Of a stretch of 64,000 nt of DNA, positions 1 to 11,134 are shown in pieces. Every line of letters begins with the position of its first letter. The first letter of the stretch is position 1. The stretch spans positions 1,271,428 through 1,335,427 of the forward strand of contig RPFO01000059.1 in NCBI GenBank assembly GCA_009746045.1. Reading direction: 5' to 3'. This DNA comes from Mesostigma viride (taxonomy: Eukaryota > Streptophyta > Mesostigmatophyceae > Mesostigmatales > Mesostigmataceae). The notes under the pieces were generated by a model. That model did not search any database and was not told the origin of the DNA. It worked only from the letters and a program-made list of their open reading frames with translations. The position numbers were made by a program, and so were the translations under genes.

Positions 1-1598
1 ACACCTGCTGCACAAGGATGGCCTGCTGGCGCTGAGTGAGGAGGACATTGATGAGATCACCCGCAAGACCGAAGGTACGATAGTGTACCGTTATAGTGAC
101 ACGGGCGAGGGTGTGGTGATCGCGACACGGGTGAGGGCATGTTGCTGGCTCTGAGTGAGGACTGAGGACATTGATGAGATTACCCGCAAGACAGAAGGTG
201 TTGTTGTATGGTTTATAGGGTGCCTAGAACGGCACCTCTCCTGCTATGGGTGGCAGTGCTGTCTGGTTAACTTAAAGACCTCATTGACTTCCTTTAGCGA
301 CTGCCTTGGCTTACTCTTGTCGATTCTCTACTGATGGCATGGAGGCTAGGGAAGGCTCGCGCGCCAGCTAAGGTTTGCCTTTTCTGCACGGTATGGTATG
401 GTGGCATCTGCATGGTATGCAATAGCACATGCCAATGCAGATGAATGTATAGTTACAGCAGCAATGTCTTGTGAGTGTGGCATGGAGAGCGGGCCTACAA
501 CTTTGAACTGGACGTTGGAAGCTCAGGGATGCCTTTGTGTTTGCTCGGTCACCACGTGCTGGTTCAGATTGATGAACAGGAGGCAAGTGTGGCATTGGGT
601 TGCAGAGTATGTTAGGAATGGGGCGGGTGGTTGCCATTCTGATGTGCCAAGAATGGTGTGTGATGGGAACAAGGCTGCGAGCCGTGGTGTAGGTACGCGC
701 CGATGCTGGTGCAAGGTGCGAGGCATGTTATGCAAGCTGATGCTCACCACAAACTGCATGCCCTGATGTGATGTGATGGGACGGGGTGCATTGGACGAGG
801 AATTTCGCGGTAGTTTCGCTATGCTCACGGGGCCGCGGACCGTGGGTGAGTGCTCAGGCCTATGTGCAGTTTGCAATAGTGAGCAGTAGCTTGATTTTGC
901 ATTATGCGTTGACATTGATATTATATAATGTATATTCTGCACACATCTGTGCTGGATTATAGGTTCTATGTAGCCTGATATCCTGGCGTGGCTCGAACCT
1001 GTGCATGGTATGCGCAAGCTGGAACTGTGTTATGCCTTACATGCATACCGAGTTCGGTGGTGATATCCAGCGACGTGTTTGTGCTCATGTCTCCTGACAT
1101 GACCGGTTAGACACTGATCTACCGATGGTATTATGCACCTAACATCCCAACATGGACTCCAAGTGGTTTAAACATGTCCTTTTCATCTAAAGTAGTGGCC
1201 TAGAAACACAAGCTCTCAATCAAGTATGCTTTTATCAATCAGGGATGTGCATGCCATGCCCCTCCCTGTGCATCTTATGCCCCTCCCCCCGCCGCTCTCG
1301 CCCCCCCGCCCCCCCGCCCCCCTGCCCCCCCCGGCCCCCGCGCCCCCCCGCCCCCCCGCCCCCCCCAGGTATGTCTGGCTCTGACATGTCCAACCTGGTC
1401 AAGGAGGCGTCCCTGTACCCCCTCCACGAGGCCTTTCGGTCGGGCGCCGACCTGGAAACGATGCAGCTGGATGGGGTGCGCCCTGTGGCTGTGACCGACT
1501 TTTGGCGCGCGCTCGACAGGGTGCGACCCAGCGTGTCACCCAGCGAGCTCACCGCGTACGAGGAGTGGAACAGCAAGTTCGGACAGCTGTCGCTGTAA
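1..1598 (+). CDS. FIGNL1: Fidgetin-like AAA ATPase, C-terminal end (partial)
   Basis: The 3' end of a gene entering from the left. Exons are <1..74 and 1369..1598 (stop TAA), joined in phase by GT at 75 and AG at 1367-1368; the junction codon reads Gly in E-G-M-S-G-S-D-M. The visible 100 residues hold the end of an AAA module: an acidic helix (LSEEDIDEIT), the GSDM motif of the small ATPase subdomain, then VRPVAVTDF and a Vps4-type C-terminal helix with RPSVSPSELTAYEEWN. The 'VRP...DF...VRPSVSP...YEEWN..FG' spacing is that of the fidgetin-like 1/spastin/katanin group and fits FIGNL1 best. Known members are meiotic-clade AAA hexamers acting on microtubules or in recombination (RAD51 handling). 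Walker A and B lie outside the window. The 1.29-kb intron ends in a long C-rich tract and contains a decayed copy of the preceding exon. Confidence 0.8.
131..203 (+). repeat. Decayed duplicate of the upstream FIGNL1 exon end
   Basis: About 70 bp that repeat the end of the exon at 1..74 (leading to a second 'acccgcaagacaGAAGGTG'). It differs by substitutions and by an extra 'ctgag' that creates an in-frame TGA. It lies 56 bp inside the intron, so it looks like a local tandem duplication of an exon end that is now non-coding. Confidence 0.7.
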
Positions 1599-2861
1599 GG
1601 CCATGCAGCCGGCCATGTGGCCACTGCGCTGTTGTGGTAGCATTAATATGTTTTTGCCATGCATGCTGATACAACACGTCAATGAGAAAGTCGGAGCGCG
1701 CCTGGGCCTGAAACAGCTGCTTGGAATATCCAGACCGGCCATGATGGAAGCTTGCGACCCTGCCAATTATTTATCTTATCATTGTTTGTTGACTCGGGTT
1801 TAGAGTAATGGAGCTGACTTGATGGATGGATTTAATGAATCAATTAATCAATGAACACGTCACTGCGTCACGTGGGTGCCAGTACAGAGTACAGGGCCTT
1901 CAACCCCTATACAGCTAACACAACGAGAAGGATTGCTCGGCCGGACGGGCGCCCTAGCTTAATCTCATCCCACAAGTGGGCAGGCGCCGCAGAGGCTAGC
2001 TCTCTCCACAGCATTGTGCCGGGGCGCAACGTACGCGGTGGGCAAGGGGGGTGTCCAAAAAAAAAAAAATCAGACACTATGCTGAAATTTTCCAAAAGTT
2101 GGCCCTTGGACCCTACCTACCTAGCACGTAGGCGCTATACCTAGCAAAACCCTGAGGTCCCAAGGGTTATAGGGGTCGACGTAGGGAGCAAAATGATCAG
2201 CTCCGCGAGCTCTACCGTTTGAGCATATTGGTGTATGGTGGGAAAATTCCGGTTTTCTGAAATGGGTCGTTGGCCGGCGCGACGCGATACTGGCACGGCA
2301 CGGCGCTGGATAGCCGAAGCCTTGTAGTGGTGGCAGACGGCAGCATACTTCCGTGCCTAGGGGCAGCACCATCTTGCGGGCAACCCCGGCCCCCGGCCCC
2401 TCTATGGTACCTGCCAAAATTTTGACTGCAGATTTGGGTTCAGCTCGCCAAGTGCTATCAGTTTGTCCGTCAAACCGTTTCGAAATTCCGACCATACAGG
2501 GAGCTAGCAGAAAATCCAAGTGTTTTGTTGTAAAAAACCCATATCCGCACGGCACCCTACCTACCTACCCTTTAAGTTAACGGTTTTTATAAGGCTCCGT
2601 AACCTCTAACGTACTAGAGACCCCCTGGGGTTGCGACCAGTGGCAAACATATGCTTGTTTTCGCGAGATCTACTCGAATCCAGCATGATGTAAATTTTCT
2701 TGTTTTTGGACCCCCCCCTTGCGGTGGGTGCGATTATACAACCATGCAATTCCATAGATAGGCTGACGATCGATTGTAGCTTACATGCCGTACTACTTGA
2801 AAGGTATAGCTAGGCTCAAGACATCGGCTAGCTAACTAGCGCAAGCTAATGGCCATGCCAC
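1599..2861. other. Intergenic, no gene recognised
   Basis: 3' flank of the AAA ATPase gene, then low-information sequence with a 13-base A run near 2057-2069 and CCTA/CTAC short motifs at 2115-2130 and 2555-2575. Open frames here are short, lack coding character, and match no family I know. Confidence 0.5.
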
Positions 2862-3294
2862 GTATGGGGCCGAGACGTGGACCCTCACCGCCGACCTGGC
2901 CCGCAAGCTGGACGGCGCGGTCACCAACATGCTGCGTTCCATTTTCAGAGTAGGATATGCTGCTCATGTCCGCAATGAGGACCTGTACCAGGGCATGCCA
3001 TATATCACCAGCACCATTAAGCAGCGACGCCTGCAGCTAGTAGCCACCTAGCTCGCACCAACCAGGCCGGTAGACACCTCACGTGGCCGGCCCCCCGCAG
3101 GACTGCGACCAGCTCAGCCTGGCCGGCACCTCCTGACGTGGGCCGGGCCCAATGATGTTAGACGCCGCAATTAAGGCCCGCACCTTCAAAGAACAGCTAG
3201 TAGAGGACCGGCATGGGGGGCCTAGGCCTCTCCGTGCCGTTTGGAAGAAGATATGATGGACAAGGCCAAGTGGGCCCAGGTCATAGAGGACAAC
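2862..3294 (+). pseudogene. LINE ORF2 C-terminal fragment (copy 1)
   Basis: Translated piecemeal, this gives the signature of the region after the reverse transcriptase in non-LTR elements: TYGAETWTL, a KLDGAVTNMLR helix, EDLYQGMP, then IKQRRLQLV and a tail ending KWAQVIEDN. Stops interrupt the frame after 3048 and near 3172, so it is dead. It runs directly into a second, better preserved copy of the same segment. Confidence 0.75.
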
Positions 3295-3991
3295 GAGCCC
3301 AGTGAGCGACGCAAGCGCATTCTGTTCAAGGCCCTTGTCCTCAGCATCCTCCTTTATGGCTGCGAGGCGTGGACCCTGGACCAGGCGCTGAGCCAGCAGC
3401 TTGACGGCACCGTCACTCGAGAATGCTCCGTCATATCCTCGGCGTCCGCTACCAAGAACGCCGCACCCGGGCCGAGCTCTACTGCGAGCTCCCTCTTGTC
3501 ACCCATACCATCCGACACCGCCGCCTCCTCTTTGCCGGCCATCTTGCCCGCACAGACCAGGTGAATACCGATGTGGGCCCCGCCGGGGGGCTTAAGACGG
3601 GCCTTGACCAGGTAGACACCTCCTCCTATGGCAGGGTCCCCTTGTCTGCATCGCAACCCACTGGCAAACTTGCGCGCGCCGGGCACCGGCGCGGCGCGAC
3701 CCGGACCTATGTGACACAACTGCTTGAAGATGCAGGGCTTCTGGGACTATCCGTACTCCGCGCCCGCATGATTGACAAGGAGAAATGGGCTGCCATCTGC
3801 GATAATTAAGCACCTTCCGGCCCGAGGGGTATGCTCTTGTTTTCTCCCCACGGGCCCTGCGGCCCGTTGCTAGCCAGGCCGGTAGAAGTCCGCAGGTGGA
3901 GGTTATTGGTCCTGAGGATAGCCGCTACACCACCGGCTCGTCTGCCATTACAGTAGAGGACAGCTCGGATGAGGATTACATCCCCATCTAG
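3295..3991 (+). pseudogene. LINE ORF2 C-terminal fragment (copy 2)
   Basis: Begins at RRKRILFKALVLSILLYG and CEAWTL, then LDGTVT. A two-base shift near 3421 moves the frame, after which MLRHILGVRY, IRHRRLLFAGHLART and YVTQLLEDAGLLG follow; stop at 3807-3809. In another frame 3896-3991 encodes an acidic tail (VEDSSDEDYIPI, stop TAG), probably the original C-terminus. The motif order YG.E.WTL / LYCELP / RQRR..FAGH / YV.QLLED is the usual end of endonuclease-reverse transcriptase LINEs. Starting 433 bp after the equivalent point of copy 1, the two form a tandem of 3' truncated elements. Confidence 0.8.
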
Positions 3992-4125
3992 TGCTTAACG
4001 GTTGGGGGATGATGCAGACGATATTTGTTTAAACTTTTGTGTAATTATTTTTCTAATGAGATTGAGCATAGTACTCCGTGGCATGCCTTTGCGCATGACA
4101 CGCAAGTACTTACTTACTTACTTAC
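3992..4125 (+). repeat. LINE 3' tail with ACTT repeats
   Basis: Follows the acidic ORF2 end. It contains 'agtactccgtggcatgcc' and 'gcgcatgacacgcaagtac' and finishes in four to five ACTT units (4107-4125). A diverged copy of the same tail lies at 39735-39820, supporting a shared element 3' end. Confidence 0.65.
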
Positions 4126-4307
4126 AACGAGCCCCTTCCTGTGGGGAAGCGCCCGCGTGTGCAACTCCGTGGGAGGCACGCCAGACAGCTCCCCTAGGGC
4201 AGCGTGAGGCTGTCCAGATAGATGTTGTAGTTAGAATGCTGTTAGATAATAGATGTCGTAGGTAGCTGATGTAGATAGATTAGACCGGTAGGACTGTTTG
4301 CATGCAC

Positions 4308-4400
4308 CCATCCATCCATCCATCCATCGAGGTTAATGCTCCGTGACTCCCCAACGGGAGCACGAGTCTAATTAATTAATTAATTAATTAATTTATGGCC
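4308..4400 (+). repeat. LINE-end hairpin with CATC and AATT microsatellites
   Basis: A (CATC)n run (4308-4329), then a stem-loop 4337-4362 (TGCTCC...GGGAGCA around GTGACTCCCCAAC), then (AATT)n at 4370-4394. The same hairpin followed by an A/T-rich microsatellite recurs at 18437, 35074, 38244, 38896 and, inverted, 46889. Confidence 0.65.
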
Positions 4401-5500
4401 ATGCACAAGCTGGAGCCAGAGCTATAGTGCGTTGAAGTATTATAACGCTGAGCTAATATCATTCCGAGTGCTGTAATGCCTATTCAATATAAGCATATAT
4501 GCGCTCTCGTTGGCGATAGGTCACGGAGCACAATAATACATACGGTACGTTTTTCATCCTCGTATGTTGCATGCACACGTACTGGGAAGCTCGGGGGCAG
4601 AGACAACCGTCTTCCCTCATGCCCAGGGGCAAGCCACAGCTGCTATCTAAACTACCAGCTCACGAGGAGAGTCCAGATGGAATAACTGTGCATGGGTGCA
4701 CTAATGCTGAAATGTGTGTGGGTGACATGGCGGGGGCATTGTCTGGAAATCGTGCCTATAAGCTATCCCATCGGATCGGTTGCCCCCACTCTAGACAACT
4801 GCACTCCATCCCGGGGGAGCCCAAGGGGGCTTAGCCCACAGTTTGTTGCTGACATGGATCATTAATGTCGACGCAATATATCATGCAATCATGCACATGA
4901 GAACACCAGCACATGCATGCCAGAACTTGATCTGGAGAATCCGGCCGGACCGGATGTTATAGTTCAGGCCTGCCGTTATCTTATCCGCGACGTTTGTCGA
5001 TTCGTTCAGGATATATGATGTAAATGAATGGGGGTGCAGCTTTGTAGCTTTAATTCAAGGGCTTGTACATGAAAGCTACGCAATATATATGTTTGAAACA
5101 GTACAGCTTGTATACACAACCGACCATGTATAAAATTGCGCAACTACCTCAATGGGAAGCTTGGCTTGCACAAGTTTGGTCACAACGCCAGTCGATCATC
5201 AATTGATGAATTAACATACAGGCAAGATTATCTTCTTCAACATCATCATGGTGACTGCGCAAAAAAGTAGGGGGAACGTTTGCACGTATTTACAAGCACA
5301 GAAGGAAACTACCCATGTCTGTTACAATGCACGCGTGCAGTTTGTTCACGGACTTGTTCATGGATCGATGACATTCGATGTATACTGGCTGCCTGAATTG
5401 CTGCAATGTGCTGAACGCAGTTGCAGAAGCAACACTCTTTGGCAATGCGTGGCCCCCATGTGCCAGTATATCAGGTTTCAGCGACGCTAGGCCTTGGAAC
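4401..5500. other. Intergenic with a diverged short dispersed repeat (4931-5075)
   Basis: No gene seen. 4931-5075 aligns by eye with the repeat best preserved at 24873-25036: GAGAATCCGG, CCTGCCGTTATCTTATCCGCG and a GTTCAGGAT-like block appear in the same order. The rest is unremarkable. Confidence 0.5.
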
Positions 5501-5529
5501 AAATATATATATATATTTGTATATATATA

Positions 5530-5564
<35 letters not shown>
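5501..5564. repeat. (AT)n microsatellite
   Basis: About 60 bp of almost pure TA/AT dinucleotide with a few TTT interruptions. No gene was identified between it and the 3' end of the DnaJ-ferredoxin gene at about 6.2 kb. Confidence 0.9.
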
Positions 5565-5567
<3 letters not shown>

Positions 5568-6182
5568 CTGTTTGTATAAACATGCTGGCGACATTGTATA
5601 GAAAACGGCACCTACAAAATGCTATTTACATTGTTGCGACACATCTATCAAGTATCTAGAATGCGCCAAGAAGCTCTAAGTAGCTCTCAAGCTCTGACTA
5701 TCTTTGATTGTCTTGGACAGCCAGGCTCTGCGTTCAGGAGGACAGGAGCAGGGGCTCAGAAGGATCCCTCTGTAGTTGCACACACATTCAAGACAGTTGG
5801 AACAAGTGCAAAGCGGATAATGGCCGCCACACACAGAAAGCTTAGACCCACTGGCATTCCCAGATTTAAGAGACCCAGCCACGCAGCTAGCAAGCAAGCA
5901 GTTCACACACAAAAGGCAGGTTCGTAAACGGCCAGCTTGCTACCATAGCCAACCCCACACAACCTTTCTAAGGAGGAGACATTTCAATGTTTCATGCCTG
6001 GCATTGTACAGGTGGGGGTAAACAGGGCAGCCATTTGGGAACGAGCACAGTCGACTGCCGGCTCTTGAGTCTAATATGCCGGCTACAACAACACACGCGG
6101 CACGAACAGTGACAAGGCATGCAAGGAGACATCAGGAGTGGCTATCACAGCAGTGATGCGCAGCACACGTACGTGGCCTTAA

Positions 6183-9100
6183 CTAACTGTCAAGAGTCGG
6201 CGTTTGTTGATTTCGAGAAAAAAATTCCAAGCGATTAACGGCCGCCTCCTTCTTGCTCCATCACCACACATCAGATGGCTCCCCCTTTGCCAACCAACTG
6301 CTAACAGGCTTGGCAGGGACTTACCGCAACAAGGGGGCAGCAGGGTCCCTGCGGCACCGCGTCCGCCCGCGCACGGCTCCTGCCCGTGAGCTTGTCGGTC
6401 CAGTCGACCCACCACGGCGAGGAGCTTCCACTCTTGTTCTTGTCCGCACCCCTGCCGGTTGACTGGAGTGGTCCGCCGCTGGTGTCCAACCCCACCGCAT
6501 CATAGACCACCTTGCGCATGGCCTCCATGCGGTCGATGGCCGCGTGCCGTTGGATCGCCTGCCAGGGGGGGGGAGGAGAGGCCCGAAGGGCCGCGGGGCA
6601 GGGAAGGGGGCGGGGGGGGGGGGGGGGGAGAGGAACAAGGGAAGGGGAATTCTGCCAGTGATCTCAATTGTCCCATAATGTCCCCCCACATGTGTTGTGA
6701 ACCAGCAATAATGCTTGGAACAAATGATAAACATGGCAAGCCGTAAGCTGCCAATGCACCTGAGGAAGGGGCCTTAGCAACATGATTGGACCTATTAGTA
6801 CACTGCCACACTAAGCGCTGGCCACCCAACATGCATTCATTGAAGCAGGTCTTACAAAGCATCTCATACACACGTGAGACCCGGTCACCATTCCATCCAA
6901 CACATGTACAGGTGACCACCTGTGCTCACGCCCCCAATGAACTGCCTTCCCCAGTATGCAGCGGTTCACCACATAGCCTGAGCTACTTTCATGACAACTT
7001 TAACAAACCTTGGCTGTGTGTGTGTGCGCGCCTGTGTGTTCACGCGCGCAGATGCCACGCAGCCTTTGTTGCGTGTGCCCATGTTTGTGTTGCAAGAACC
7101 ATCGTGAGGGTACATACCTAGAATTAAATAATAACTTTACAAGATAGGGTCCTATTCACCTCACCTTGTCAATCTCGTCCATGACCTGCCGCTGCTTGCG
7201 ATCAAACCGTTCGGCGGCGAGAAAGGGCGACTCCTCCACCCCGCGCGCTTGGCCACTCTTGGAGCCGCACGTGTTGACCACCATCTGTGCAAGCGTGGTG
7301 GTGGTGGTGGGTGGGTGGGCGGGTGGGGGTGGGGGGTGTTTGTAAACACCCACAAAGGTCAACCAGGCACCACGAAAGGGTCAACCAGCCCGTTGGAGCC
7401 CCCAACAACGACCACAAGTAAAGAGGCGCATAAGGAGCACACTGTTTAGGGTGCACACCAAATAAGGAGCACACCCTACACGGAAGACAACGCAGTGAGT
7501 AGATGGCCAGTAAAAAGGTCGACAAATTTTCCGCCCTGTCAAAACAAATCCCACGAAACCACATCAACAGAGGGCCTGGCTAATTGCAGGCATGCAGCCT
7601 TCTGCCCACACATAATAGGTTCATGTCTGCCACCGGCTGCGCCTGCTGACGAGCCTCTTTGTCCTCTCACTGGCGCATGCAGCCCGTTCCTTTCTCTCTC
7701 CCCTCACCTGCGCCCATGGCCACACCCCTTTCTCCCTTACCCGAGCCGTTGTTCACGTCTCTTCAGCTCTCTCACTCACATGAGCCCTTGGCTGGCTCCG
7801 GTGCACGTACTCCAGCAGCGGCAGCTGCGACGACTCCACCTCGTGGATGCAGTTCACGGGGCACACGGCGATGGCGGCCGCGATGGCCTCGTCGCTGTCG
7901 GCCCACTGAACGGCCACGCGCGCGCGCCCATAACGCTCGTCCATCACGAACGTCTTGCATGCGTGGTGCGTGCACGTGCGGCAACCTGGTTGGTGGGTTG
8001 GTGGGTGGGTGGGTGGGTGGGTTGGTTGGTTGGTTGGTTGGTTGGTTGGTTGGTTGGTTGGTTGGTTGGTTGGTTGGTTGGTTGGTTGGTTGGTTGGTTG
8101 GTTGGTTGGTTGGTTGGTTGGTTGGTTGGTTGGTTGGTTGGTTGGTTGGTTGGTTGGTTGGTTGGTTGGTTGGTTGGTTGGTTGTTGGGGGGAGAGGGTG
8201 ATTGCGATGGTGGTGGGGAAATTTTGGTAGGGAAAAAAGGGGGAGGGGGAATACAGGGGTTGGGGGGGATGGATGGGGAGGGGGGGGGGGCGATTTTAGG
8301 GAGGGTGATGAGGGCGGTGGTCCATGCATGCGGAGATATTGGATGCCAGCACACCGCACCTCGCCAACATGACTTACATCGCCCATCAGCACCATAAACT
8401 GTCCTACTGCCAGCTGCCGCCCACCCGTGCAAGGCACCTACTCCTCTATCGCCCAGCCACGAAACATATCCACAGGCACCCCACCACTGCCACTTCCCGG
8501 GGCAATGAGAATGCATGCTTCAACTGCCCTGCACTTATCGTCCATCGCCCCTACCGGGCCTCACCACACGCTTCTGGCACCCCTCACCGCCGACTCCCGC
8601 AGCCCGTCACTGGTCTATGAGAGTGCTAATGCTAACCCCGATCACCGATGCAACAACACCAGTTTCTTCCCCCCCTCGACACTTGTAACGACAAGCCTCT
8701 AGTCCCACGCCCCCTCACCGATGCAAAACACCCACACGCAAACGGTAGGCCCCCTCGCCGATGCAACATCCCCACCGCAGACCCCCCTCACCAACGCAAC
8801 ACAGACACTACCCCCCGCTCACCGATGCAAGTGTTTTCGTCGACAAACAGCGATGTGGGCGCGCCCGGCGCCGCCGTCGCGCTGAGCGGCTGCCCCGCGT
8901 ACTCATGGAACAGGCTGTACTTGCCAAACAGCGCGCGCCCGCTGTTGTACGCCGCGCGGGTGGCGGCCGACGAGAGCGTTCGGTACGCGCGGTTGAGAAG
9001 GACTGCGCGCGCGTGCACGGCCGCGTCGTCACGGCGCGAGTGCGCATGGGACTGGGCGTCGCCATCACCAGCACCGTGGACACTGCTGCCATCAGCAGCA

Positions 9101-10065
9101 AGTGTTGCTTCTCCCTTACTGCTGCCACCGTTCCTGTTGCTGTCCCCGTGCTTGCTGGCGCTCGTCACGGTGTCCTGCGCGTTTGCCCGCGTCGCAATGT
9201 CGGGGTGGTTGAGCTTCTGCTGCGCGCGGTATGCCGCCTTGATCTGCGCAGGGGTGGCGTCCTGCTCCACCTGCGGGCACGCACACGCCGTAAATAGAAG
9301 AACCGCACACAGATACCCTGTGATTAACCACTAGTCCATGTAGGGGCCATGCCTAGGGGGGGGGGGGTACGCGGGTACCAAACACAGCAATGTGTGCGCC
9401 TGTTTGTGGCCAAGATGGGGGGGAGGTTCGTGTGGCCAAGACCGGGGGACGTCCCCTGCGTGGGAATGGGCGACACTCTGTGCAATTAAAGCCATTCGTG
9501 CGTCCGCTTCTCGGAAGTACGGTTGTCTCCGGATCACCCGCAAACGAACGTCAAAGCTGTTGGAAAGTGGCAAAATACCAGGATACTTGTACGTGATCCT
9601 TCTTGAAGTAGATAACGTGAAAGGATCCCCCCAAAGTTCGTTCAATTTCGTTCAAAGATCATGGTTCAGTACGCAAAATTAGACGCCACTCGAGTAGACA
9701 AAGCAAGGTCACACGATATTTAGACAACGCAGGGCATAGACGGCGATTAATTCTGCCCGTTTGTGCGAGACGTCGTTTGAAATACGAAATCACATGCCAT
9801 GTCCAAGAATTGATCCAGACCGCCCAAACCAGCGAAAATGCAAGCTGGTCCGTACCCCTAGGAGCGCATAGTAATCCACGCTGAAGGCCATCTGATCCTG
9901 CGCAATTGCAGAGACCTTCAAATCTCTGCCGTGAGGGCGTGGGTTGATGAAACATTTTCCACTTCGCTTAAGGCGTGAAAATGGTAGGGAATCCGGATTC
10001 TTCGCTCCCAAATATACATGGGCTACCAGGGAAGCACTTGCTACTGGCAACGGGATGCTTGCCAT
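6183..10065 (-). CDS. Chloroplast DnaJ-ferredoxin fusion protein
   Basis: Minus-strand exons: 9856-10065, 8823-9270, 7780-7985, 7165-7284, 6325-6558 and a tentative last exon 6183-6248; all junctions are GT-AG and in phase. Residues 1-60 are Ala/Ser/Arg-rich and resemble a plastid transit peptide. A J domain follows (DYYALLG at the end of exon 1, [15 protein letters not shown] with the HPD triad, then [10 protein letters not shown]), split by a Ser/Gly/Asp-rich insertion of about 55 residues. After a [10 protein letters not shown] linker comes a bacterial-type 4Fe-4S ferredoxin: [22 protein letters not shown] and [20 protein letters not shown], with cluster cysteines in CIGCRTC and CPVNC. This is the architecture of plant plastid J proteins with ferredoxin domains, inferred to be stromal co-chaperones linked to redox or Fe-S state. 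A C-terminal helical tail follows. The start is the first ATG giving a transit peptide; the last exon is the weakest part. Confidence 0.85.
7986..8184. repeat. (TTGG)n microsatellite inside the DnaJ-ferredoxin intron
   Basis: Nearly 200 bp of GTTG/GTGG tetranucleotide. On the coding (minus) strand this is (CCAA)n and it abuts the AG acceptor of exon 3 at 7986-7987, so the repeat itself forms the polypyrimidine-poor upstream part of the 3' splice site. The exon boundary falls within the 4Fe-4S motif (Gly of C-I-G-C). Confidence 0.9.
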
Positions 10066-11134
10066 TTACGTCGGAATTGCAAAAATCGTTACCACAGAAA
10101 AAGCTACCAGCAACGAAAAAGTGCCACCGTTGCTTTAGCCCCCTACACAACGAGGTAAAAGCCGTGTATCCGCCTTTTCTCCGCCTTTTCTCCGTGGCGA
10201 TCTAGGCGAAAAGGCCTACCTTATCGGGTACGCTTCCCTGGCTGCCATGCAAAGCTTCCACTTTTGACATCTGCCGGGAACGGGATGCAAAAAAGCGTTT
10301 ACAAGCTTACACAAAAGGACGATAAAAGGGTTAAAATATCTGTAAATATCTTGTCAATCAGTATTGCAATTCGTGGATACTCAAAAGTATCATGAACTTT
10401 TTCAATCCAACATCAGGCTTGCCGGACTGTCCCAGACAGAGGAGTTGAGTTGCGTTGCGTTGAGTTGAGTTGAGTTTTTTATTCACGCGCCGGTGGTCCG
10501 ACAGATGGTGGCATTCCTGATTACTTTACCCAGCCAGAGTGTGTGCAACCAGGCGCGCGGCGTGCCGGCTGCAAGATTTTGCTTGCTTGGAAATACACAC
10601 GTCACATGGAAACGAGACGCGCCATGAAAGCAATGGATGATAGGACTGCTCGCAGCTATCATAAATAATACTTACAAATTACGATCTGCCAAGGAAAGTC
10701 AAGAATTCCCCTGTTATTATTACAATCGACATGGTTACTCATCAATAACCCAAGGAAATGAACTTTACGAGCGAGTACTTGGGTGACCCGGGTTTTAGGG
10801 GTGCTGCAATTTGTGCGACAACAGCCTTTCGCTAGTTTTTTCTCGCCTGCTACACAAGCGCGCTGGCCATTTGACGCTAGGCTTGATCAGTTTTTCATAA
10901 TTTGTGGGGCACAATCAATTTTTGGCGCATTGGGTCGAAGTGCATAATTAACATGCTGTCCATAGACGCCGGCTTGCTGAATGCTGGCATTTTCCCCTTT
11001 GTCAGCAGCTTCAAAGCCAAACGTGTAGGTGAAGGCCCATAGAGGCGCATGGCACATTACAAGGCCATGCATTTGAGCCCGTGATTTTTCATTAGAGCTA
11101 CTTGCTCTGAGGCTGTATAAAGGGCCCAGTAAGG
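10066..11134. promoter_or_regulatory. Divergent intergenic region DnaJ-ferredoxin / golgin
   Basis: 1.07 kb between two start codons pointing away from each other, so both promoters should lie here. It contains a (GAGTT)n run at about 10443-10478. A TATAAA at 11116 is only 14 bp before the golgin ATG, too close to be a normal TATA box for that start. No other element is recognisable. Confidence 0.4.

Noticed and set aside
368-1017. Open frames in the FIGNL1 intron
   Set aside because: They overlap on both strands, have no coding character, and lie between two well-supported exons.
6500-6919. Pro-rich open frames around the poly-G tract
   Set aside because: They are reading shadows of DnaJ-ferredoxin exon 5 and its G-rich acceptor tract.
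7495-8516. Open frames with LVGW and PTNQ repeats
   Set aside because: Translations of the (TTGG)n microsatellite in an intron of the DnaJ-ferredoxin gene.
11116-11121. TATAAA as the golgin promoter
   Set aside because: It is only 14 bp before the chosen ATG, too close for a TATA-directed start giving a leader; it may be chance.
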